Assembly: GCA_045605365.1 (NCBI GenBank)
Contig: JAZUPV010000120.1
Location: 1 to 6,626 of the forward strand
Source of the DNA: CAKVLS01 sp045605365
GTDB lineage: Bacteria > Bacillota > Clostridia > Christensenellales > UBA1242
DNA: 6,626 nucleotides
Reading direction: 5' to 3'
Shown in pieces: positions 1 to 5,414 of the stretch. A program made the translations under genes and the position numbers. Numbering within the stretch: the stretch's first letter is position 1; each line of letters starts with the position of its first letter. Below the pieces are notes generated by a model that saw nothing but the letters and a program-made list of their open reading frames with translations, had not been told where the DNA came from and did no database searches.

Positions 1-16
1 TATATTTGTTGTATAT

Positions 17-45
17 ATTCTAACATACAAATTTTTGCTCGTCAA
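17..45 (-). promoter_or_regulatory. Outward-facing sigma-A-type promoter at the left edge
   Basis: On the minus strand a -35 box TTGACG (40-45) is separated by exactly 17 bp from a -10 box TAGAAT (17-22). The -10 is preceded by TGT, giving an extended -10 (TGn). Transcription would start near position 10 and run out of the window, so it should serve the next minus-strand gene, which is not visible. It lies just after the stop of the 649-residue gene, and I see no hairpin terminator between that stop and this promoter, so read-through may also feed the next gene. Prediction is from sequence only. Confidence 0.7.
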
Positions 46-73
46 TAGGGTATTTTTATTAATTTTTTTGTTT

Positions 74-2023
74 TTACATCGTAGGAGGAGTAAAAGAGTG
101 ATCCTCAGTTGTAGTCTGTTCGTCAGGAGTTGGATAAGATGTTGTTGATGTAGCCTTTTTTCTCATAGCTTCTACTACCTGAGATGGTCTTATATTATCT
201 TCGATCTCTTCTGGATGTAAACCTTTCTCCTTTATAACATCTTTAAATTCTGAAACAACTGAAGAATATTCTCTAAATCTGTCATCTTTTTCGGCGACAT
301 CCCCAAGCTCAAGATCTTCAAGTTCCACATCTTCGACAGGAGCTTGCTTTATAATATCTGGTCTATCAGCAATTTCGATTTTGCCTGTACCAACAACTCT
401 TGTAGTGGCTGTTACTCCAGGCTTAGGTGTACCTGTAGATTGACCATTTTGTGCTTGTAGCATACCTTCAACCATCTGTCCGTATAAAGGACTCTGCTTA
501 AGCATATCCCTATATTTTTGAAAATTCGGATTATTTGTAACCTCTTGAAGTCTGGCCCCTAGCTCATTTTTATTACCGTTTTGCCCACCTTGTCCAAAAC
601 CACCACCACCTAGTGGGGTAAAACTTTGAGTCTGTCTTGGTTTTTGCTGTTGAGTTTGTCCACCACCGCCGCTAGAACTAGTTGGTTTATCCTTCCCTTT
701 ATCTTTGCCCTTGTCTTTACCGCCAGAAGGCGATTTTGTAGGGTTTGTAGTTTTGGTTGGAGAAGATTTTGTAGGGTTTGCTTTTTTAACTTGACCTTTT
801 TCTTCTTTCTTAGCAGCTTTTGGAGTTCCTGTTTTTTCTTCAGCAGGTGCTTCTTTCTTAACAGCTGCAACTTCTGCTGTAGCTGCAGTTTCTTCTACAA
901 CAGCATTCTTAGGAGTTTGTTTTAGTATTGCTTCTCTAGTTTCTTGTTTTAATATTGCTTGTGTAGGTTGTTTAGAAACTGGTTGTTTTGTTAATGTTGT
1001 TTGGGTGTCTTCGATAGCTTTTTGAATTTCGGTTAATGTCAAGCCACCTTGCCCAGGACCTTTGATTTTGTCATAGACTTGTTTTACTTGTTCTGCAGTA
1101 ATAAGTTGCTTTGCTTTTTCAATATGCTCTTGAGTGCGTTTGTTGCGGACACCGTTGATTTCTTCAAAAATCTTGCGTATATTTTCGTCTTGCATATCTT
1201 CTTCTGTTGTGGCAACTTCTAAAGAACCGATAAGCATATCATTAAGGGCTTTGTTATAACCGTTTTTGTCTTTGATGCCCATAATTTCTGGACGACGCTC
1301 TAATCTGTCAATAAAGTTTCTTAAAACTCTCTTGCCGTATTCTCCACCACGCCCTTTTAGAATCTCAACAATTTTGTCGAAAGATTCTTTTTCTTCAGCT
1401 GCGGTATAATCAACTAAATTTTTTGCAAGTAAGCTTAGATATATTTTACGGATAAGCAATTTGTCGACAATTTGGTCATCTTCTTCTTTAAACTTTTTAC
1501 CTTCGTCTTCGTCATCGTCGTCTGCTATTCTTATGTTAAATGTTGCAAAAATATTCTGCAAATCATCTTTTTCTACACGGTCACTGACATATTCAGCAAT
1601 TTTTTCACCGTAAGTTTCAAGATAGCCGCCGCCTTCACGAAAGACTTCTTCTATCAAATATAATCTTGCGTCAAATTTAGTAACAACAAGTCTAAACTCC
1701 ATCTCACCAAATAGTGGGATATTGCCAGTTAGTTTAAACTCAACTTCTGTTTTGTTTTCGCCGGTGACTTTTTCAAAAGCTTTTCGAGAGATACGTTTGT
1801 TCATACCGATAAGCTCTTTGACAATATCTGCATCAATAACATAATTGCCTTGGCTGTCATAGTTACCAACACGGCAATTGTCGATAATATCACGACTTTG
1901 CTCGTCGCGGATATTTTCTATCAAATTTTCATTACCCACAATGTCATCTCCATTAGGTCTAGTATAGGTCACTACCTGGCTATTAGCTTGTTCTACAGGT
2001 GCTTGTTCTCTAACTCCGTTCAT
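74..2023 (-). CDS. Unrecognised 649-residue cytoplasmic protein with folded N-terminal half and long disordered linker
   Basis: I do not recognise this protein and assign no function. The ATG at 2021-2023 is chosen because AAGGGG lies 7 nt before it and a promoter lies just upstream; the longer frame from a TTG at 2089 would begin inside the -35 box. No signal peptide or membrane segment is visible and there is a single cysteine, which suggests a soluble cytoplasmic protein. Residues about 30-340 look folded, mixed strand then mostly helical, interrupted by an acidic run (ADDDDEDEG, 167-175). Residues about 342-485 are low complexity: two AILKQ units, an Ala/Glu/Lys stretch, repeated NPTKS, three KDKG-type units (436-446) and GGGG runs (452-455, 472-475). 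A short helical, Met-rich patch follows (about 488-525), then an acidic patch (about 563-575), a helical segment, and a Thr/Pro-rich tail ending PPTM. The gene is monocistronic at its 5' side, separated from prfA by a terminator and its own promoter. A scaffold or adaptor role is possible from the architecture but is only a guess. Confidence 0.88.
   Translation of the reverse strand: MNGVREQAPVEQANSQVVTYTRPNGDDIVGNENLIENIRDEQSRDIIDNCRVGNYDSQGNYVIDADIVKELIGMNKRISRKAFEKVTGENKTEVEFKLTGNIPLFGEMEFRLVVTKFDARLYLIEEVFREGGGYLETYGEKIAEYVSDRVEKDDLQNIFATFNIRIADDDDEDEGKKFKEEDDQIVDKLLIRKIYLSLLAKNLVDYTAAEEKESFDKIVEILKGRGGEYGKRVLRNFIDRLERRPEIMGIKDKNGYNKALNDMLIGSLEVATTEEDMQDENIRKIFEEINGVRNKRTQEHIEKAKQLITAEQVKQVYDKIKGPGQGGLTLTEIQKAIEDTQTTLTKQPVSKQPTQAILKQETREAILKQTPKNAVVEETAATAEVAAVKKEAPAEEKTGTPKAAKKEEKGQVKKANPTKSSPTKTTNPTKSPSGGKDKGKDKGKDKPTSSSGGGGQTQQQKPRQTQSFTPLGGGGFGQGGQNGNKNELGARLQEVTNNPNFQKYRDMLKQSPLYGQMVEGMLQAQNGQSTGTPKPGVTATTRVVGTGKIEIADRPDIIKQAPVEDVELEDLELGDVAEKDDRFREYSSVVSEFKDVIKEKGLHPEEIEDNIRPSQVVEAMRKKATSTTSYPTPDEQTTTEDHSFTPPTM
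732..780 (-). repeat. 16-bp direct repeat with 33-bp period inside the unknown gene
   Basis: The sequence gattttgtagggtttg occurs at 732-747 and again, identically, at 765-780. The 33-bp period keeps the frame and encodes the repeated NPTKS peptide in the disordered linker, with a related SPTKT unit between the copies. It looks like an in-frame tandem duplication that has partly diverged, a plausible site of length variation between strains. Confidence 0.8.
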
Positions 2024-2030
2024 AAAGGTT

Positions 2031-2036
2031 CCCCTT
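2031..2036 (-). promoter_or_regulatory. Ribosome binding site that fixes the start of the 649-residue protein
   Basis: On the minus strand AAGGGG is followed by 7 nt and then the ATG at 2021-2023. This is good complementarity to the 16S rRNA 3' end at standard spacing. The upstream in-frame TTG has no such site and would lie upstream of the predicted transcription start. Confidence 0.8.
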
Positions 2037-2060
2037 AGTGCGAAATTTTTTATATACCGT

Positions 2061-2089
2061 ATTATAACATAAAAATCGACATAAGACAA
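2061..2089 (-). promoter_or_regulatory. Strong sigma-A-type promoter of the 649-residue gene
   Basis: Minus-strand -35 TTGTCT (2084-2089), a 17-bp spacer and a perfect -10 TATAAT (2061-2066), with TGT directly before it (extended -10). The predicted transcription start near 2054 gives a leader of about 30 nt before the ATG at 2023. It follows the prfA terminator, so this gene is expressed independently of the translation genes. Confidence 0.85.
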
Positions 2090-2122
2090 TATTTGTAAAG
2101 CAAATAGTTAACAAAACTGTAT

Positions 2123-2162
2123 AAAAAAAATAAAGAGCCTTTTGTTATAATTAGGCTCTTTA
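2123..2162 (-). terminator. Rho-independent terminator after prfA
   Basis: A perfect 10-bp stem (2131-2140 paired with 2153-2162, core AGAGCC/GGCTCT) with a 12-nt loop is followed on the minus strand by eight T residues (2130-2123). It starts a few bases after the prfA stop codon and should end the DUF1385-prmC-prfA transcript. Confidence 0.92.
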
Positions 2163-2166
2163 AATA

Positions 2167-3237
2167 TTAAGAATTTAAATTTTCTAGTTTTGCTTTTTGG
2201 TCAGCAACTTGTAGCTCCGTGATAAGTTCGTCGATGTTGCCGTTCATAAAGTCTAACAAGTTGTATGCAGTATAATTGATACGGTGATCTGTCATACGAC
2301 CTTGTGGGAAGTTGTAAGTACGGATACGCTCACTTCTGTCTCCGGTACCTACTTGAGACTTACGAGTTTCGGCATATTCTTTGTCTTTTTGACCCTGGTA
2401 GAATTCGTACAATTTTGACTTTAAGATTGTCATAGCCTTTTCTCTATTTTTAATTTGGCTACGTTCATCTTGACAAGCTACGATAATACCTGTTGGTATG
2501 TGAGTCATACGAATAGCAGACTCAGTTTTGTTAACGTGTTGTCCACCTGCACCAGAAGCACGATAAGTGTCTATCTTTAGGTCTTTGTCCAAAATTTCAA
2601 ACTCTACTTCTTCTAACTCTGGCAAAACAGCAACAGTAACTGTAGATGTATGTACTCTGCCTTGAGACTCAGTCTCAGGCACACGTTGAACACGGTGAAC
2701 ACCACTTTCAAACTTTAACTTAGAATAAACGTCCTTGCCTTGAATCATAAAGACTACTTCTTTGATGCCACCAAGTTCGCTTTCGTTAATGTTCATAATT
2801 TCGCTTTTCCAACGGTTACGTTCTGCATACATATTATACATACGCATAAGTTCATAACCAAATAGTGCAGCTTCGTCACCACCTGCTCCGGCACGTATTT
2901 CGATAATAACGTTTTTGTCATCGTTGACGTCTTTTGGCAAAAGTAAAACTTTTAGTTCTTCGTCAATTGTTTCACGAAGTTGTTTGCAAGCATAATATTC
3001 TTCTTGCAACATATTGATCATCTCTTGATCAGTTTCTACTTTTAGCATTTCTTGAGCATCGTCCATATCTTTAACGCATTTTTTTAGCTCTTTGTATTTA
3101 TCAATAATAGGTGTAATGTCGCTATGTTCTTTTACTAGTTTTTTCCACTCTTTGTTGTTAGCTATAACACTAGGGTCTACTACTAGTTTTGTTAATTCTT
3201 CATAACGTTGCTCTATCTTGTCTAACTTTTCTATCAT
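2167..3237 (-). CDS. prfA: Peptide chain release factor 1 (RF1)
   Basis: RF1 recognises UAA and UAG stop codons in the ribosomal A site and triggers hydrolysis of peptidyl-tRNA. The 356-residue length is normal for the family. The N-terminal third is helical and charged, as in RF1 domain 1. The codon-recognition tripeptide has the RF1 PxT form (PET, 187-189, within HRVQRVPETES), not the SPF of RF2. The catalytic GGQ is at 231-233 within SGAGGQHVNKTES, and Q233 is the expected target of PrmC. The later segment RSERIRTYNFPQGR-type block (301-314) is also typical. Translation starts at ATG 3237; an AAAGGA site (3248-3253) abuts the TAA of the upstream prmC frame, leaving a 7-bp gap, so the two are probably translationally coupled. 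A hairpin terminator follows. Nothing appears truncated or missing. Confidence 0.97.
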   Translation of the reverse strand: MIEKLDKIEQRYEELTKLVVDPSVIANNKEWKKLVKEHSDITPIIDKYKELKKCVKDMDDAQEMLKVETDQEMINMLQEEYYACKQLRETIDEELKVLLLPKDVNDDKNVIIEIRAGAGGDEAALFGYELMRMYNMYAERNRWKSEIMNINESELGGIKEVVFMIQGKDVYSKLKFESGVHRVQRVPETESQGRVHTSTVTVAVLPELEEVEFEILDKDLKIDTYRASGAGGQHVNKTESAIRMTHIPTGIIVACQDERSQIKNREKAMTILKSKLYEFYQGQKDKEYAETRKSQVGTGDRSERIRTYNFPQGRMTDHRINYTAYNLLDFMNGNIDELITELQVADQKAKLENLNS

Positions 3238-3244
3238 AAATAAA

Positions 3245-4996
3245 TTATCCTTTTTTTGTTGCGATAACTACACGTGGATTGCCACCATAGTCATCAATAA
3301 CTTGTATATCTTTAAAATTATCTTTGAGTAGTTCAGGCACAGATTGTTTTTGGTCGTACCCTATCTCTAACATCAAAACGCCACCCTTGGTCAAATGTTT
3401 TGGTGCTTCGTTAGCAATAATTTTGTAAAAATCCAATCCATCTTTGCCGCCGTCTAAAGCTATAATAGGGTCGTGCAGTTTTACTTCGTCAGATAATGTT
3501 TGAATATCTTGAGTTGGTATATATGGTGGATTCGAAATGATTATATCAAATTTGCTAGATGGTTTCAAGCCTTTAAAGGCATCACTTTTTAAAAATGAAA
3601 CCTTAGCATTAAGATTTGTAGCGTTTTTTGTCGCAACATTAAGCGCTAGTTTGCTAATATCTGTTGCGGTGACAATGCTGTTTGTTTTTGTAGCTATAGT
3701 TATAGCTATTATGCCGCTACCTGTACATAGGTCAAGAACTTTTTGTTTAGATTGTTGTTCATTAATATATTTGATAGCTTGCTCTACCAAAATCTCAGTA
3801 TCTTGGCGTGGCGCAAGAACATTGTCATTGATAAAAAAGTCATTCCCATAAAAATTTTGTCTTTTAAAAATTTTGTTTAATGGTATTCTCTTTTTTCGTT
3901 GTTCTAAAACTTTTAAAATCTTTTTTTGTTGACTACTTGTTACAACGTCTAACATCAACATATCTATTTTTGATATGCCTAGGCTATCACATATAAGATA
4001 ATCTGCTTCGTTAGGGTCATTGATACCGCTCTCGGCAAGTTCTGTCTTTACCTTAATGTATAATTGTCTAAAGTTGTGTTTTTCACTAGGATTGTTTTTT
4101 CTTTTTGTCATAAGTAAAGTTTCCTCAACGGCGTTGATTGCCATATCAAGCTCTTCTTTTTTGCAAGGCAAAGAAGTCAGCCTACTTAGTGTAATAAATG
4201 GTATAGATACAAATCTCGCTACAGGACACTTGTCATATCTATATTGTAACAAATATAACAACTCATAGCAAATACCTAACCACAAAACACCTACACCAAC
4301 TTTGATAAGAACATTAAATATCATAGCAAACTCAAAACTAACAATAGGTATAAAAACATACAACCCCACTAGACCAACAATAAATATATTGTATGGGTTT
4401 AAAACTCTATAGCCCTTAGCATTATTTAGTTTGCTATAATCTATGCCATTGTCAGTATAAGCATTGGCAACTTTATTGATGGCGTAATTTTTGCGATAGA
4501 TTTCTTTAGAATAATTAACAAACCTTAACACCGCAAAAAAACTCAAAACAAATATCACCTTAAATAATATATTAAAGAATATATTTGTAAGTTCGCTTTT
4601 AAAAAGAACATCAAACAACAAGTTTGCCCCTAGTGGCAATAGAACAAAAAACAAAAGCATAAACACAACAACCAAAGTATAAAAAATCTTAAACTTGTTG
4701 CGATACTTGTTTTTGGTCTCGATAGGTTGTCTTAATAAATAGCTGTTGTAATAGTCATAAGACTTGTCTATACCTTCAAACAGCTTGAAGATATAATAAA
4801 AAAATAATACAACGCCCCTTAACAAAATATAGTTTTTTAAACTACAAACAAACTTGTTGACTTTTGACCTATCTGAGATTGACATTTTTTGTTCGTGATT
4901 GCAGATAACAAGGCTGTTTTTGTTGTTAGTAACATAAGAGCCTTTTACCACGCCACTGCCAATTGGATAATTGTATAGTTGATTATATTTTTTCAT
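3245..4996 (-). CDS. prmC: Fusion of a divergent DUF1385/YqhQ-like membrane domain to release-factor glutamine methyltransferase PrmC
   Basis: PrmC transfers a methyl group from S-adenosylmethionine to the glutamine of the GGQ motif in release factors. Counted from the ATG at 4996 (583 residues), the PrmC part spans about 305-583: an N-terminal helical substrate-binding region, PRQDTE (396-401), the SAM-binding DLCTGSG (422-428), the catalytic NPPY (489-492), and a GGNPRVV end. It looks complete and active. Residues 1-300 form a membrane domain with about four or five hydrophobic segments (near 57-74, 103-122, 139-159, 200-220, 224-251). Its layout follows DUF1385: GSGVVKG (13-19) in place of GGQAVIEG, LRGVV, and a closing PFITLSRLTS (266-275) with an AINAVEETL helix. 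The family's HGAEHK and HPRCGTSF motifs (as I remember them) are replaced by NYAINK (170-175) and LNPYNIFI (199-206). DUF1385 function is unknown to me. The ATG at 4996 lacks a clear Shine-Dalgarno; the longer TTG start at 5044 sits in a -35 box. Two separate genes sit here in many Clostridia; no stop or frameshift divides them here. Confidence 0.9.
   Translation of the reverse strand: MKKYNQLYNYPIGSGVVKGSYVTNNKNSLVICNHEQKMSISDRSKVNKFVCSLKNYILLRGVVLFFYYIFKLFEGIDKSYDYYNSYLLRQPIETKNKYRNKFKIFYTLVVVFMLLFFVLLPLGANLLFDVLFKSELTNIFFNILFKVIFVLSFFAVLRFVNYSKEIYRKNYAINKVANAYTDNGIDYSKLNNAKGYRVLNPYNIFIVGLVGLYVFIPIVSFEFAMIFNVLIKVGVGVLWLGICYELLYLLQYRYDKCPVARFVSIPFITLSRLTSLPCKKEELDMAINAVEETLLMTKRKNNPSEKHNFRQLYIKVKTELAESGINDPNEADYLICDSLGISKIDMLMLDVVTSSQQKKILKVLEQRKKRIPLNKIFKRQNFYGNDFFINDNVLAPRQDTEILVEQAIKYINEQQSKQKVLDLCTGSGIIAITIATKTNSIVTATDISKLALNVATKNATNLNAKVSFLKSDAFKGLKPSSKFDIIISNPPYIPTQDIQTLSDEVKLHDPIIALDGGKDGLDFYKIIANEAPKHLTKGGVLMLEIGYDQKQSVPELLKDNFKDIQVIDDYGGNPRVVIATKKG
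4109..4126 (-). promoter_or_regulatory. Possible internal ribosome binding site and ATG for free PrmC
   Basis: Inside the fusion gene, just before the PrmC part, GAGGAA (4121-4126) is followed after 9 nt by an in-frame ATG (4109-4111). Initiation here would give a 288-residue protein, the usual length of a stand-alone PrmC. The same bases encode the end of the DUF1385 helix (EETLLM), so the match could be a by-product of coding sequence. The main start of the gene has a poorer ribosome binding site than this one. Confidence 0.4.
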
Positions 4997-5016
4997 ACTA
5001 CAATTATGTGCTTGAT

Positions 5017-5051
5017 ATAATGTTTTTAAACACAAAATTGTCAATATTATA
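5017..5051 (-). promoter_or_regulatory. Candidate promoter for the DUF1385-prmC-prfA operon
   Basis: Two readings are possible on the minus strand. A perfect -35 TTGACA (5039-5044) is followed after 16 bp by CATTAT (5017-5022), which would start transcription only about 10-13 nt before the ATG at 4996. Immediately upstream a perfect TATAAT (5046-5051) would give a leader of about 43 nt, but I see no good -35 at the right distance, since that position falls in the rpmE terminator. Either could be used, and read-through from rpmE could contribute as well. Confidence 0.5.
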
Positions 5052-5055
5052 ACTT

Positions 5056-5082
5056 AAAAAAAACAGGCAAAAAGCCTGTTTT
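5056..5082 (-). terminator. Rho-independent terminator after rpmE
   Basis: A perfect 9-bp stem (5060-5068 with 5074-5082, core CAGGC/GCCTG) and a 5-nt loop is followed on the minus strand by a run of eight T residues (5063-5056), of which four also pair in the stem. It lies 18 bp after the rpmE stop and should separate rpmE from the prmC-prfA unit, at least partly. Confidence 0.88.
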
Positions 5083-5099
5083 ATAAAAAGTTAAATAAA

Positions 5100-5303
5100 T
5101 TAAACGTTGTGACGTTGTTGGAACTTTTCAACTCTACCGCTAGTATCAACGATTTTTTGTTTACCAGTATAGAATGGATGACATTTGTTGCAAATATCAA
5201 CTTTTATAACATCGCCAGGTTTAGTAGATTTAGTAGTAAACTTTTCACCACAAGCGCAAATTACTTCAACTTCATGATAATCTGGATGTACGTTCGCTTT
5301 CAT
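5100..5303 (-). CDS. rpmE: 50S ribosomal protein L31, zinc-binding type
   Basis: L31 is a small protein of the large ribosomal subunit that bridges the 50S central protuberance and the 30S head. The 67-residue product from ATG 5303 has the typical MKANVHPDYHEV opening and the zinc ligands of the C+ class: C16 and C18 (CACG) and C38 and C41 (CNKC), followed by HPFYTGKQK and a GRVEKF segment. Length and motifs match the family. A longer frame begins at a GTG (5310-5312), but that GTG is part of the AAGAGGTG ribosome binding site, so the ATG is preferred. The gene has its own promoter and terminator and so probably forms a single-gene transcript. Because the cysteines are retained, this is the form normally made when zinc is available; no Zur-type operator was recognised. 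Confidence 0.97.
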   Translation of the reverse strand: MKANVHPDYHEVEVICACGEKFTTKSTKPGDVIKVDICNKCHPFYTGKQKIVDTSGRVEKFQQRHNV

Positions 5304-5309
5304 TATTTT

Positions 5310-5317
5310 CACCTCTT
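5310..5317 (-). promoter_or_regulatory. Ribosome binding site that fixes the rpmE start
   Basis: AAGAGGTG on the minus strand lies 6 nt before the ATG at 5301-5303. Its last three bases are the GTG that a start caller could mistake for the initiation codon; using that GTG would put the Shine-Dalgarno in contact with the start codon. Confidence 0.88.
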
Positions 5318-5335
5318 AAACTTTTATGCTAATGT

Positions 5336-5364
5336 AGAATATCACACTTAAGTCAATTAGTCAA
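5336..5364 (-). promoter_or_regulatory. Extended -10 promoter of rpmE
   Basis: Minus-strand -35 TTGACT (5359-5364), a 17-bp spacer and -10 TATTCT (5336-5341) preceded by TGA (extended -10). Predicted start near 5329 gives a leader of only about 26 nt, too short for a leader-RNA control element. The -35 hexamer is duplicated 8 bp downstream (TTGACT, 5351-5356), at a distance too short to act as a second -35 for the same -10. Confidence 0.83.
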
Positions 5365-5389
5365 CAGTTTTTTTAAGCAAAATTGTTTT

Positions 5390-5409
5390 AAAAGGCAATA
5401 AAAGGCAAC
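5390..5409. repeat. Short tandem repeat between murC and rpmE
   Basis: Two 10-bp units, aaaaggcaat (5390-5399) and aaaaggcaac (5400-5409), lie just after the murC stop codon. They do not form a hairpin with each other because they are direct, not inverted. I see no convincing terminator for murC in this gap, so murC transcripts may run on into rpmE. Confidence 0.6.
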
Positions 5410-5414
5410 TTTTT

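Noticed and set aside
610..870. Minus-strand open frame of 86 codons rich in Lys, Leu and Gln
   Set aside because: It is an alternative frame of the low-complexity linker of the 649-residue gene; its composition follows from the repeats in the real frame and it has no ribosome binding site of its own.
626..925. Plus-strand open frame of 99 codons rich in Phe, Ser and Cys
   Set aside because: It is the antisense of the Lys/Glu/Ala-rich linker; Phe- and Ser-rich translations are the expected mirror image of such coding sequence.
1472..2038. Plus-strand open frames at 1472-1663 and 1850-2038
   Set aside because: Both are antisense to the well-supported 649-residue gene, hydrophobic by mirror-image composition, with no promoter or family resemblance.
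2090..2122. Small RNA or second gene between the prfA terminator and the unknown gene's promoter
   Set aside because: The stretch is about 30 bp, AT-rich, and contains no open frame or hairpin of its own.
3537..4268. Plus-strand open frames at 3537-3851 and 4020-4268
   Set aside because: They lie wholly antisense to prmC, whose motifs fix the real frame.
5109..5351. Plus-strand open frame of 80 codons across rpmE
   Set aside because: It is antisense to rpmE and its promoter; the L31 zinc motifs establish the minus strand as coding.
5313..5414. Possible leader riboswitch or ribosomal-protein autoregulatory RNA before rpmE
   Set aside because: The predicted leader is only about 26 nt, and no stable hairpin was found in the gap.
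5365..5414. Terminator for murC
   Set aside because: Only AT-only short palindromes such as TTTTAA/TTAAAA were found; there is no GC-containing stem followed by a T run on the minus strand.
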